A stretch of DNA of 64,000 nucleotides from Primula veris (lineage: Eukaryota > Streptophyta > Magnoliopsida > Ericales > Primulaceae): the NCBI GenBank assembly GCA_963682055.1, contig OY821741.1, positions 22,576,711 through 22,640,710 of the forward strand. The letters are read 5' to 3'. The position numbers and the translations under genes were made by a program. This document shows positions 35,106 to 47,464 of this stretch, piece after piece (position 1 is the first letter of the stretch; the number at the start of each line of letters is the position of its first letter). Under the pieces are notes generated by a model, which made no database searches, was not told the DNA's origin, and saw nothing but the letters and a program-made list of their open reading frames with translations.

Positions 35106-36040
35106 ATGACAAACACGTCGCCTATTCAGTTGCCTATCGGAAGTGAGCATGACCCAGTGGTTGGTGGAGATGTCCATAACACTGGGGGCGATGCGATTGT
35201 GGGGGCTACCGCCGATGACGTAGCTACAGCAGCTGAGGCCGCCGCGGCTGCGGCCATGGCAGATGCTACGGCCAAAGCTGAGGCTGTGGCCGAAGCAGTG
35301 GCCACGGCCAAGGCCGCAGCTAAGGCTGCGGCAAGAGCCAAGGCTACGGCCAAGTGCAAGGCACCGATGTATTCGGCTGTGCCTAGTTTGCCGACTTCTC
35401 ATCTGGAGAAACCGGAAAAATTCAGGGGAGACAACTTTAAACGTTGGCAGCAAAAGATGCTGTTTTATCTCACAACCCTGAATCTGACCAGGTTTCTCAA
35501 GGAGACTGCTCCCATCCTAAGCGAGGACGATCTGGACGAGCAGTCGTTCTCTGCGATTGAGGCATGGAGACATGTCGACTACCTATGCAAGAACTATATC
35601 CTGTGTGCTCTAGATGACACGCTGTTCAGTGTTTTCGAGCCCAAAGCTACTGCAAAGGAGCTGTGGGAAACTCTCAAAAATAAGTACAAAGTGAATAACG
35701 CTGGCACAAAGAGATTTGTTGTCACGGACTTTCATGAGTACCGAATGACTGACAGCAGGGGTGTCATGGAGCAAGTTGAGGAGCTCCAACTCATTTACCA
35801 TCGCCTTGAGGCTGAGTGGCTAGTGATTAATGAGCCTTTCCAGGTGGCACTCATGATTGAGAAATTTCCACCGTCTTGGAAAGACTTTTAAAACTACCTG
35901 AAGCACAAGCGAAAGAAAATGAAGCTTGAGGGGCTCATTGAGAAGCTCAATATCGAGGTGAGCAACCGTCGCTCCGTGAGGAGAGTCGGTGGTGCTAACA
36001 TCTGGCCGAGGGAGGACGAGATGATGACCACTTTACTACT
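35106..36040 (+). pseudogene. Copia gag, copy 1 (broken)
   Basis: Translation should start at ATG 35106 (MTNTSPIQLPIGSEH), just after the leader. The N-terminus is an unusual Ala/Lys-rich tract (about residues 40-80), encoded by a GC-rich stretch. The capsid-like Copia Gag fold follows (GDNFKRWQQKMLFYLTTLNL through LWETLKNKYKV and FHEYRMTDSRGVMEQVEEL). A TAA at 35889 interrupts the WKDF-x-NYLKHKRKKMK block; the frame then resumes. From IEVSNRR onwards the sequence jumps directly to the region before the protease, so the zinc knuckle expected in Copia Gag is missing. Confidence 0.85.
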
Positions 36041-39000
36041 GTGGCCGGTATCCAGCAACCCCAAAGAGTGGTGGCTGGATACCGGCGTCACGAGCCACAT
36101 CTGCTCAACAAGGTGGATGTTTAAGACCTACGAGGCAGTAGAGGGAGAAAGCTGCTTCATGGGAAATTCTGCTACTTCCAAGGTGGAAGGAAAAGGAATG
36201 GTGGTGATGAAGATGACCTCGGGAAAAGAGCTGAGGTTGACTAATGTGCTCCATGTTCCGGATATCCATAAGAATCTGGTATCTGGATCAGTGATGGTGA
36301 AGAACGGGTTTAAGCTAGTCTTAGAATCCGATAAAATTGTAATCACCAAAAATGGTGTCTATGTAGGCCGTGGCTATATGACCAACGGCATGTTTAAGTT
36401 AAACGTAGGGACACCTGCTCCCAATAAAGGTGCTAAAGCTGAGGCTAGCACTAGTGATGTAATGACTGTTGCCCAAGAGGCCAATAAAAATTCTAATTTT
36501 AAGTATTTATTTGAGTCATTTCATTTGTGGCATGGTAGATTAGGTCACGTGAATTATAATTCTTTAAAGAAATTAATATCACTAAAACTAAAATACCAAA
36601 TTTTGTTTTTGATAAGCAACACAAATGTGAGATTTGTGTAGAGGCAAAATTAACGAAATCATCGTTTCAACATGTTGAACGAGAAAGTGAACCTCTCGGT
36701 CTAATACACACGGATGTATGCGACTTAAAGTTTATACAAACGCGAGGAGGGAAAAAGTACTTTATCACCTTTATAGATGATTGTACTAGATACTGTTACG
36801 TTTACTTAATGAGAAGTAAAGACGAAGCAGTTGAGAAATTCGCTCTTTATAAGCCCGAATTTGAAAATCAACTCAATAGAAAAATTAAAACATTGAGAAG
36901 TGATAGAGGCGGTGAATTTGAATCACCGTTTGAGCAGATATGCGCTGAAAGCGGCATTATACATCAAACCACAGCCCCATACACTCCCGAGCAAAATGGG
37001 GTTGCTGAGCGTAAAAATAGAACGCTAAAGGAAATGATGAATGCTATGCTAATCAGTTCTGAGTTACCCCAGAACATGTGGGGGGAAGCGATACTTTCCG
37101 CTAACTATGTTTTAAACAAGTTACCACATAAGAAGCGAGAAAAGACTCCATATGAATTATGGAAATGTCATCAACCCAGTTATAAGAACCTGTGGGTTTG
37201 GGGTTGTCTCGCAAAGGTCCTAGTTCCCACTCCTAAGAGGATGAGAATTGGTCCTAAAACGGTGGACTGTGTGTTCATCGGATATGCACATAATAGTAGT
37301 GCATATCGGTTTCTCGTACACAAGTCGGACAATCCCGATGTGCATGTAGATACGTATATGGAAAGCCGAGAGGCCTCTTTCTTTGAGGATATCTTTCCCC
37401 GTAAATTACCTACATCTGTACCAACTGTAGAGTTGAACAATGAAGGAAATGTGGGGGCAAGTGAACCGACAGAGTAAGAGGAAGAGGAAGAGGAAGAGCC
37501 TCGGCGCAGCAAAAGTGCAAGGAAGGAAACTTCCTTTGTACCTGATTTCCTAACCTTCATGGTTGAAGGCGAACCGGTGACATATAAACAAGTTATGTCA
37601 ACACCGGATTCCCAATATTGGGAAGAAGCTATTCAAAATGAGATTGAATCAATCATGCAAAACCACACTTGGGAACTAGTGGATCTTCCGAAAGGATGTA
37701 AGCCCCTAGGTCACAAGTGGATCTTCAAGAGGAAGTTAAGGGTTGACGGCACGATTGAGAAATACAAGGCGAGACTTGTAGTAAAAGGCTTCATGAAAAC
37801 GGAAGGTGTGGATTATTTTGACACGTATGCTCCTATCTCTAGGAAAATGTCAATCCGAATCGTCATTGCTCTCGCGGCTTTGTTTGATATGGAAATACAT
37901 CAAATGGATGTAAAGACGGCGTTTCTGAATGGAGAACTGGAAGAAAAAATTTACATGGAACAACCGGAAGGGTTTGTAGTTCCTGGTAAAGAGCACCAAG
38001 TGTGCAAACTTGTAAAGTCTCTGTATGGACTCAAACAAGCGCCAAAGTAATGGCACGAGAAGTTTGATAGAATTATGCCATCAAACGGTTTTCGCATTAA
38101 TGAGTGTGATAAATGTGTCTACTCTAAAGGAAGTGGAAGAGACTGTGTTGTAGTCTGTCTCTATGTGGATGACATGATCATAATTGGGAGTAATGATAGA
38201 ATCAGCTCCATAAAGAAAATGTTGTCACAACAATTCGATATGAAGGATCTGGGTATAGCTGATGTAATACTTGGTATGAAGATTACCAAAACATCAGAAG
38301 GATATGCCTTGTCCCAAGGTCACTATGTTAAACAAGTATTAGACAAGTTTGACAAGGGCAGTAAGACAATGTCTAGAACCCCAATTGAGTTCAACTGTAA
38401 CCTGAAAAAGAATTTCGGTAAAAGTGTGAATCAATTGGAGTTCTCTCGAGTCATAAGCAGTCTCATGTATATAATGAATTGCACTAGACCAGACATAGCA
38501 AACTCAGTGAGTAGACTGAGCAGGTACACCAGCAATCCGAATGAGGAACACTGGAAGGCCATAATGAAACTTCTCAGATATATGAGGTTTTCAGCCGATT
38601 ACGGGCTGCACTATACCAGATATCCAGCGGTACTGGAAGGGTACTCAGATGCCAACTGGATATCAGACTCCAATAGCACAAGGTCCACGAGTGGATATGT
38701 GTTTATAATGGGAGGAGCTGCTGTGTCTTGGAGATCCTCCAAACAGACGTGTATTGCAAGGTCAACTATGGAATCAGAATTCATAGCGTTAGACTTAGCA
38801 ACCGAAGAGGCAGACTGGCTGAGAAGTCTTTTGGAAGGAATTCCAATGTGGCCAAAACCTGTTCCCGCAATAAGCATGCATTGTGATAGTCAATCAGCTA
38901 TTGCGCGGGCTTAGGATCATATGTATAATGGAAAGTCTCAACATATACGTCGAAGACATAAATCCATACGGGAATTGTTATCCAATGGTGTGGTATCCTT

Positions 39001-39124
39001 AGATTTTGTAAGATCAAAGGAAAACATAGCGGATCCATTAACAAAAGGCTTGACTCAAGTGGGAGTCGAGACGTCATCGAACGGAATGGGATTAAAGCCC
39101 ATTAAATTGGTGGCCCCTCCATAG
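36041..39124 (+). pseudogene. Copia pol, copy 1: protease, integrase, reverse transcriptase, RNase H (broken)
   Basis: Domains in Copia order: protease WWLDTGVTSHICS (about 36070-36110; DTGV where DTGA is usual); integrase zinc motif [13 protein letters not shown]...CEICVEAK; integrase core with [14 protein letters not shown] and the Glu of [10 protein letters not shown]; reverse transcriptase with MDVKTAFLNGEL and YVDD (about 38164); RNase H to the SKENIADPLTKGL end. Lesions: a 2-bp insertion near 36588 shifts the frame; GAA to TAA at 37475; CAA to TAA at 38048; TAG at 38912, where the family has Gln before HMYNGKS. The last stop is shared with copy 2. Integration precedes reverse transcriptase, which defines Ty1/Copia. 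It cannot produce a whole polyprotein. Confidence 0.92.
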
Positions 39125-39681
39125 GCAACCCAACTTAAACGGAATCTTTCCTGATAGGTTCAAAGGGAAACTGAACTGTGGGGGCAACCAAACAAAGCAC
39201 TCGGGAACCTGGAGTTCCCAGCCCATTTCCGCGATGACAGAGTGATAGACCTGTACCATTGTAAGGGTGAGCTTGAGGATCTTAATGATCCAAGTAACTC
39301 GACGGTCGAGTAAAGTGAGTCAGGACACTTTCGACTTGGAACACCTATAACGAGTGTGTAAGGCCGGTACCATGTGACGAGCTTGGGCTAATTCACTAGA
39401 GCACTCAGTTGAAGTTGCCAAGGCAGTCCAGGCCAAATATGGACAACAACTAAAGGGCCTAGTACGTGGGTAGAGAAGGCACTGTGTGGTTGCCATTCTG
39501 GGATACACAAAGCTTGATGGTTCAAAGCTTTACAGCTACCTAATAGCAGTATTCTGGGTGGTACTCCGCTACGGCAGGTTCAAGGCGCATGCTACCTGAC
39601 CTTAGGCAGTGAACTTTTGCGGTTCTCTTGATTTGCATTTAGGACATGGGCTTTCGAGCCAATTGCATTCATGTGGGGGAT
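39125..39681 (+). other. Copia 3' untranslated region and polypurine tract, copy 1
   Basis: There are 557 bases without a frame, ending in GTGGGGGA (39673-39680) directly before LTR2. The purine tract is the plus-strand primer. The stretch is partly deleted in copy 2. Confidence 0.8.
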
Positions 39682-41050
39682 TGTTGGAAAAATTGTAGGA
39701 AAAGATGTTTTTAAACATGGTTGTTCCAAGTGGTCAGGGACCATCTTTGAGTCAATTTTTGATGCGACTACTCAGTTTTTCTGAGGCCATACTCAAAGCG
39801 TTTGAGTAGCTCATACGACGAGCTTCACAATGGTATATCGCATGACCTATTCGGAGGAAGGGTGTGAATGATAATTGGACTCGAAGGTTGGTACTCGAAA
39901 GAGAAAATAAAGTCAATGCTGGAAAATGAGAAAAGAAATGGGATTTAACCCATGAGGGTTATCCCACATTGGAAAATCATGAGTGATTTTTACAATATAT
40001 ATACTAAGGTATCCCATGTGGATATTAAGTAGTGTATTGTGTACAATATGTGTGTATTGTGTACCACACATGGGCTTGCTCGTCGGGTTTTCAGCTCGAC
40101 GGGAAAAAATGCGCCTGTTCCAGTTCGGGAAAAGTGTTCCATTTCGGGTAAAGTTTTCCTGTTCGGGAAAAGCTTCCAGCAAACCTGTAACTGTTGCAAT
40201 AAATATTAATTCATTGCAAAGTTAATACTGCAGTTTCGAATTTCGAAAACTGACAGTAGTAAAGTGACTTTAATGGCTGAGATACTCAGCAAGCCTATAA
40301 ATAGGCAGACCCCCCACATGTCATAACAGATATAACATTCTGAAACAAACACAGCAGCATATATCATCTCACAAAATAAGCATTACATTTTAGAACCAGA
40401 GAGAACCACCCACCAACAGCTCGACCTTGACTCGTCGCCAGTTTCCGGCGAGTCATCCGAGACGTTGTACCTTGGGATCGAAGCGCCAACGCAACCAGAA
40501 ACATCAAGGTGGTTGGGCGAATATCGGTTAAGGGCATACTGTTAACAGTAGCCTCGTCTTGTTTTATTTACTTTCTGTCCATTTCTTTTACGCCTTTTAA
40601 TTCTGTCCATTTCATTTACGTATTTCAATTCTGTCCTTTTTATTTCAGTATTTCAATTGCTGTGCTTAGCTGTAGCTTTTAATTCTGTTTGTACATTTCT
40701 GTAATTAGTTTAAAGTTCTGTTTTTTGCTGTAATTCCTATTCTGTAATTTCATTCAGTAATTAGAATAGTTTCAATTCAGTCCTGTAATTTCAATGTCAA
40801 TCAGAACAGTCCGGCTGTTAAGTTTATACTTCTCAGTCCGGCAGTTTCTATTTATTGCAATTCAATACATCAGATTATTAATTAATAATAATCTGATAAC
40901 GTTTGCTTTAATTACTTTTCAGTACCTACATGTTGTAATCAGTAATTTCTATTCCAATTGGAAATTAATAAAGATTACACTGGTTTTGTTTAATTCTTGT
41001 TTAGTCCTTTATTTATTGTTAATTGTTATTTCGTACACGGAAACCCAACA
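39682..41050 (+). mobile_element. Copia LTR2, shared middle LTR (1369 bp)
   Basis: It has the same ends and length as LTR1, with TATAAATA at 40296-40303 and AATAAA at 40967-40972. It resembles LTR3 at some variable sites (ACAGCAGCATATATCATCTCAC, CCGGCTGTTAAG) and LTR1 at others (TTATTTATTG, AAACCCAACA), as expected for a recombinant LTR. It serves as 3' LTR of the first internal region and 5' LTR of the second. Confidence 0.92.
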
Positions 41051-41405
41051 ATCTTAACCGATCTTCTGTTGTTTCTTTCGTGTATTGATTAATACAATTA
41101 TTTATTTTATAAGGAATAATGCTTTCTTGTTTTCAATTCTAAATTATATTAGAAATTGAATTACAAAGGAAAAATTCCAAACAGTTTTAATTTTATTTTA
41201 TTTTCTTGTTGATACCAACCGTATTGGTATTCAATAAGAATCGTTTTAATCCTTTTAATATCAACCGTATTGATATTCAAAAGGATAAACAGTTTAATTT
41301 TATTGTTTGTTTAATAATTCTTTTACAAACCCAAATATCAGTTTTGGTGTTTGTTTATAGAATTTATTGTACACGTATCTCATACGTTTTGTGTTGTCGT
41401 TTCAG
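41051..41405 (+). other. Copia leader, copy 2
   Basis: It corresponds base for base to 34751-35105, with the same two hairpins (here both loops read CCGTA). Confidence 0.7.
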
Positions 41406-41444
41406 ATGACAAACACGTTGCCTATTCAGTTGCCTATCGGAAGT

Positions 41445-41449
41445 GAGCA
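41445..41449. other. Target-site duplication GAGCA (left)
   Basis: GAGCA recurs at 43576-43580 after the solo LTR. Copy 1 shows the uninterrupted site (AGTGAGCATGACC near 35142-35152). Confidence 0.95.
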
Positions 41450-43311
41450 TGTCACGCCCCAGATTTTGGATAAACCCGGGTCGTGAATGTAAATTAAAAT
41501 AAAAAGGAAAAAGTTTAAATAACGAAACATGCGGAATGTCATTCAATAATATGCCATATGCCAATCAATAGAACCAAATAAATACTTCAGGCCATGTCGA
41601 TAATCACATTTGATTCACTAAATTGGCCTAAGGGGTAGCCAACGGTGTTCAAATGTGACAACACAAACAAAACAAAACGTTTTAAAAAATTTCGGCATGA
41701 GCTTTGCGTATCTATGTGTTTCCAATAAATTAGACCTGGCTGAAACAACATATAACAAAATCGCAACGCGATTACCAAATAATCCAAAATCAAATCCAAC
41801 CCAGCTGACATTCTATAAAATAGCGTAATCTAAAATAAACTTGCATTAAACGCCTATTAGGTCTACAAGGCTCAAAATGAGGTAATACCAAAATGAATAA
41901 AAACAAGTCTGACGTGCGCACGATCACGTATAATATGATAATGAGCCCCATGCAAGCATTCTAAACTTCGCCACAGTCTACATCAACACCTGTACATCGA
42001 TCATGAACAAAATGTACAGAAAACAAAGAAAGGAGGTAAGAAAACAATCTCACTTTAAAAACGGCGCGTGCTACTAAGCACGCACACACAATCCTAACAT
42101 GGCAAATATGATATCTTGGCAAATAATGACAAAGGCAATTGCACGAAAAACACATCAACAAATATAACTCGCAACACAAGTAAATGAACATATAATCAAG
42201 ATCAACTGAATTAATAATAAAACAAAATAAAATAAAACAAAACAAAACAAAATAAAACAAGACTTAACGAAACAAAAAGTCGGGATTGCCTCACATGTAC
42301 CCACTTTTAGAGCCACTCTGCTCTAGGACCCAAAGTGCAATGGTTCCCTCACCCATATTCTGACACTAACATGTGACCAAAAGATATGGGGCCGGCTTTA
42401 AGGGGACTAACCCTATGGTACCGATATACCTAATCCTTGCGCAAGTTTCCGGGATCTCACCGTAAGCTGACACAGCTCCGCCTTAACACTTGGTACTGCA
42501 ATCCCTAAAATAAATATAAAAGACTCCCAAAAACATAAATGGTAAAGTTCACCAAACGAAAATAAAATAAATATCACGCACTATATCACCACCGTCACAT
42601 TTTTGTTCACAATTCTTTTTCAAATAAAAAATGGTAAAATCGCCATACATAACATAATCACCATAAACAATATGATTAGCATAAATAAAACCATGGAAGC
42701 ATGTTACACATACACAATACAATAACATGATGCAATACATACTAACCAACCAACCATTTACATAGCCTAGCATACAACAAACAACACATAAAAACCGCTT
42801 TTAAAGCGAAACCATATTCTTCCCCCTTACCTACACAGACGAGAGCTCGTTTGTCAAAAAACTCCAAACTCAAGTCGAAAGCCCAACGAACAGTTAGAAG
42901 CAGATCTGGACAGCCCAATAACGGTCCTTAAACAGTCCCTAAACGTAATTAAAACGAGCTACGGATTAATATAAAAACACCTAATTCGGATTATAGCCAA
43001 TATTCCCAAAAATGGGTTTTTATAAAAGTTAAAATCAGATGAAACGGCTTACACGGATAGATATCTCTCGAAAAATAGGCTAAGAAAACATATTTGATTG
43101 TCGAAAACGGACACCCGATGACCTCGTAATCGGCTCCCGAAGTCGCTGCCCTAAAACCCTAAACCGCCACCTACCACCGCAGCCTGGCCGGTCATCGGAG
43201 TCGGCTGCCAGGTCGCTGACTTCGGTCAGTCTCCCTCCGTCGTGTCTTCTCTCTCTATCTCTCCGTTCTATGTATGTATATATGTGTGGCTGTGTATGTA
43301 TGTATGTATGT

Positions 43312-43380
<69 letters not shown>

Positions 43381-43575
43381 TAGGTATTAGCTTATTTAAT
43401 TACTAGTCTAGCCCATATAGTTATTACTAATTACAAATATAACCCAATATTATTGTTACATAAGACATTACTACATTACTTATTTCACATATATACAATT
43501 ACACAATACATTAATATCATTTTAGAAAAATAATACAAATAAATAATAAATACCCAAAATTTCCGAGTCGTTACA
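41450..43575 (-). mobile_element. Gypsy solo LTR in reverse orientation, nested in Copia gag
   Basis: It is a 2126-bp LTR reading TGTAACGACTCGG... to ...GGGGCGTGACA on the minus strand, with perfect GAGCA duplications. It is the same family as 26155-27869 and, from its GGGGCGTGACA end, related to the chromovirus LTRs. An AT microsatellite of more than 60 bp (about 43312-43377) lies near its minus-strand start. There is no internal region, so the two LTRs of the insertion have recombined. Confidence 0.95.
43312..43377. repeat. AT microsatellite inside the nested LTR
   Basis: A nearly perfect (AT) run of over 30 units is preceded by GTATGTATGTATGTA. The related LTR has a shorter run near 27661-27690. 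Confidence 0.95.
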
Positions 43576-44112
43576 GAGCATGACCTAGTGGTTGGTGGAG
43601 ATGTCCATAACACTGGGGGCGATGTGATTGTGGGGGCTACCGCCGATGACGTAGCTGCAGCGGCTGAGGCCGCCGCGGCTGCGGCCATGGCGGATGCTAC
43701 GGCCAAAGCTGAGGCTGTGGCCGAAGCAGCGGCCACGGCCAAGGCCGCAGCTAATGCTACGGCCAAGGGCAAGGAACCGATGTATTCGGCTGTGCCTACT
43801 TTGCCGACTTCTCATCTGGAGAAACCGGAAAAATTCAGGGAAGACAACTTTAAACGTTGGCAGCAAAAGATGCTGTTTTATCTCACGACCCTGAATCTGA
43901 CCAGATTTCTCAAGGAGACTGCTCCCGTCCTATGCGAGGACGATCTGGACGAGCAGTCGTTCTCTGCGGTTGAGGCATGGAGACATGTCGACTACCTATG
44001 CAAGAACAGGCAAGGGAAAGAGGAAAGCTCCAGCTCAGGCACATCTGGCCGAGGGAGGATGAGATGATGACCACTTTACTGCTGTGGTCTCTGAGGTGAA
44101 TCTCGTGGGGAG

Positions 44113-47100
44113 CAACCCCAAAGAGTGGTGGCTGGATACCGGCGCCACGAGCCACATCTGATCAACAAGGTGGATGTTTAAGACCTACGAGGCAGTAGAG
44201 GGAGAAAGCTGCTTCATGGGAAATTCTGCTACTTCCAAGGTGGAAGGAAAAGGAATGGTGGTGATGAAGATGGCCTCGGGAAAAGAGCTGAGGTTGTCTA
44301 ATGTGCTCCATGTTCCGGATATCCATAAGAATCTGGTATCCGGATCAGTGATGGTGAAGAACGGGTTCAAGCTAGTCTTAGAATCCGATAAAATTGTAAT
44401 CACCAAAAATGGTGTCTATGTAGGCCGTGGCTATATGACCAACGGCATGTTTAAGTTAAACGTAGGGACACCTGCTCCCATTAAAGGTGCTAAAGCTGAG
44501 GCTAGCACTAGTGATGTAATGACTGTTGCCCAAGAGGCCAATAAAAATTCTAATTTTGAGTATTTATTTGAGTCATTTCATTTGTGGCATGGTAGATTAG
44601 GTCCTGTGAATTATAATTCTTTAAAGAAATTAATATCACTAAAACTAATACCAAATTTCGTTTTTGATAAGCAACACAAATGTGAGATTTGTGTAGAGGC
44701 AAAATTAACGAAATCATCGTTTCAACATGTTGAATGAGAATGTGAACCTCTCGGTCTAATACACACGGATGTATGCGACTTAAAGTTTAAACAAACGCGA
44801 GGAGGGAAAAAGTACTTTATCACCTTTATAGATGATTGTACTAGATACTGTAACGTTTACTTAATGAGAAGTAAAGACGAATCAGTTGAGAAATTCGCTC
44901 TTTATAAGACCGAATTTGAAAATCAACTCAATAGAAAAATTAAAATATTGAGAAGTGATAGAGGCGGTGAATTTGAATCACCGTTTGAGCAGATATGCGC
45001 TGAAAGCGGCATTATACATCAAACCACAGCCCCATACACTCCCGAGCAAAATGGGGTTGCTGAGCGTAAAAATAGAACGCTAAAGAAAATGATGAATGCT
45101 ATGCTAATCAGTTCTGAGTTACCCCTGAACATGTGGGGGGAAGCGATACTTTCCGCTAACTATGTTTTAAACAAGTTACCACATAAGAAGCGAGAAAAGA
45201 CTCCATATGAATTATGGAAAGGTCATCAACCCAGTTATAAGAACCTGCGGGTTTGGGGTTGTCTTGCAAAGGTCCTAGTTCCCACTCCTAAGAGGATGAG
45301 AATTGGTCCTAAAATGGTGGACTGTGTGTTCATCGGATATGCACATAATAGTAGTGCATATCGGTTTCTCGTACACAAGTCGGACAATCCCGATGTGCAC
45401 GTAGATACGTATATAGAAAGACGAGAGGCCTCTTTTTTTGAGGATATCTTTCCCCATAAATTACCTACATCTGTACCAACTGTAGAGTTGAACAGTGAAG
45501 GAAATGTGGGGGCAAGTGAACCGACAGAGGAAGAGGAAGAGGAAGAGCCTCGGCGCAGCAAAAGGGCAAGGAAGGAAACTTCCTTTGCACCTGATTTCCT
45601 AACCTTCATGGTTGAAGGCGAACCGGTGAAATATAAACAAGTTATGTCAACACCGGATTCCCAATATTGGGAAGAAGCTATTCAAAATGAGATTGAATCA
45701 ATCATGCAAAACCACACTTGGGAACTAGTGGATCTTCTGAAAGGATGTAAGCTCCTAGGTCACAAGTGGATCTTCAAGAGGAAGCTAAGGGTTGACGGCA
45801 CGATTGAGAAATACAAGGCAAGACTTGTAGTAAAAGGCTTCAGGCAAACGGAAGGTGTGGATTATTTTGACACGTATGCTCCTGTCTCTAGGAAAACGTC
45901 AATCCGAATCGTCATTGCTCTCGCGGCTTTGTTTGATATGGAAATACATCAAATGGATGTAAAGACGGCGTTTCTGAATGGAGAACTGGAAGAAGAAATT
46001 TACATGGAACAACCGGAAGGGTTTGTAGTTCCTGGTAAAGAGCACCAAGTGTGCAAACTTGTAAAGTCTCTGTATGGACTCAAACAAGCGCCAAAGCAAT
46101 GGCACGAGAAGTTTGATAGAATTATGCTATCAAACGGCTTTTGCATTAATGAGTGCGATAAATGTGTCTACTCTAAAGGAAGTGGAAGAGACTGTGTTGT
46201 AGTCTGTCTTTATGTGGATGACTTGATCATAATTGGGAGTAATGATAGAATCAGCTCCACAAAGAAAATTTTGTCACAACACTTCGATATGAAGGATCTG
46301 GGTATAGCTGATGTAATACTTGGTATGAAGATTACCAAAACATGAGAAGGATATGCCTTGTCCCAAGGTCACTATGTTAAACAAGTATTAGACAAGTTTG
46401 ACAAGGGCAGTAAGACAATGTCTAGCACCCCAATTGAGTTCAACTGTAACCTGAAAAAGAATTTCAGTAAAAGTGTGAATCAATTGGAGTTCTCTCGAGT
46501 CATAGGCAGTCTCATGTATATAATGAATTGCACTAGACCAGACATAGCAAACTCAGTGAGTAGACTGAGCAGGTACACCAGCAATCCGAATGAGGAACAC
46601 TGGAAGGCCATAATGAAACTTCTCAGATATATGAGGTTTTCAGCCGATTACGGGCTGCACTATACCAGATATCCAGCGGTACTGGAAGGGTACTCAGATG
46701 CCAACTGGATATCAGACTCCAATAGCACAAGGTCCATGAGTGGATATGTGTTTATAATGGGAGGAGCTGCTGTGTCTTGGAGATCCTCCAAACAGACGTG
46801 TATTGCAAGGTCAACTATGGAATCAGAATTCATAGCGTTAGACTTAGCAACCGAAGAGGCAGACTGGCTGAGAAGTCTTTTGGAAGGAATTCCAATGTGG
46901 CCAAAACCTGTTCCCGCAATAAGCATGCATTGTGATAGTCAATCAGCTATTGCGCGGGCTTAGAATCATATGTATAATGGAAAGTCTCGACATATACGTC
47001 AAAGACATAAATCCGTAAGGGAATTGTTATCCAATGGTGTGGTGTCCTTAGATTTTGTAAGATCAAAGGAAAACATAGCAGATCCATTAACAAAAGACTT

Positions 47101-47173
47101 GACTCAAATGGGAGTCGAGACATCATCGAACGGAATGGGATTAAAGCCCATTAAATTGGTGGCCCCCCCATAG
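44113..47173 (+). pseudogene. Copia pol, copy 2 (broken, longest open piece 493 codons)
   Basis: It has the same domains as copy 1, beginning at SNPKEWWLDTGATSHI with a proper DTGA protease site. Lesions: TGC to TGA right after SHI (44159); CGA to TGA after FQHVE (44735); TCA to TGA at 46343; the shared TAG at 46961. Between 44864 and 46345 the frame is open from the integrase core ([18 protein letters not shown]) through reverse transcriptase (MDVKTAFLNGEL, YVDD at about 46213). RNase H follows at 46358-46963, then the tail to 47173. Copy 2 lacks the stops that copy 1 has at 37475 and 38048. Confidence 0.92.
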
Positions 47174-47464
47174 GCAACCCAACCTAAACGGAATCTTTCC
47201 TGATAGGTTCAAAGGGAAACTGAACTGTGGGGGCAACCGAAAAAGCACTCGGGAACCTGGAGTTCCCAGCCCATTTCCGCGATGACAGAGTGATAGACCT
47301 GTACCATTGTAAGGGTGAGCTTGAGGCTCTTAATGATCCAAGTAACTCGACGGTCGAGTAAAGTGAGTCAGGACACTTTCGACTTGGAACACCTATAACG
47401 AGTGTGTAAGGCCGGTACCATGTGATGAGCTTGGGCTAATTCACTAGAGCACTCAGTTGAAGTT
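47174..47464 (+). other. Copia 3' untranslated region, copy 2 (truncated)
   Basis: It matches 39125-39419 but stops at TTGCCA, where it joins the interior of LTR3. About 261 bases, including the polypurine tract, are missing. Confidence 0.8.

Larger units (their letters stand above)
41406..44112 (+). pseudogene. Copia gag, copy 2, split by a gypsy solo LTR
   Basis: The frame starts MTNTLPIQLPIGSEH at 41406 and is interrupted after about 15 codons by the reverse solo LTR 41450-43575. It resumes after the GAGCA duplication at 43581 with the same Ala-rich tract, shorter than in copy 1, and the start of the Gag fold. After DYLCKN a large deletion joins directly to a Lys/Ser-rich piece (RQGKEESSSSGTSG) and a stop near 44067. 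Most of the capsid-like region is lost. This deletion differs from that in copy 1, so it arose independently. Confidence 0.85.

Noticed and set aside
35064..35453. Minus-strand frames opposite the Ala-rich Gag tract
   Set aside because: They are shadows of GC-rich codons on the coding strand.
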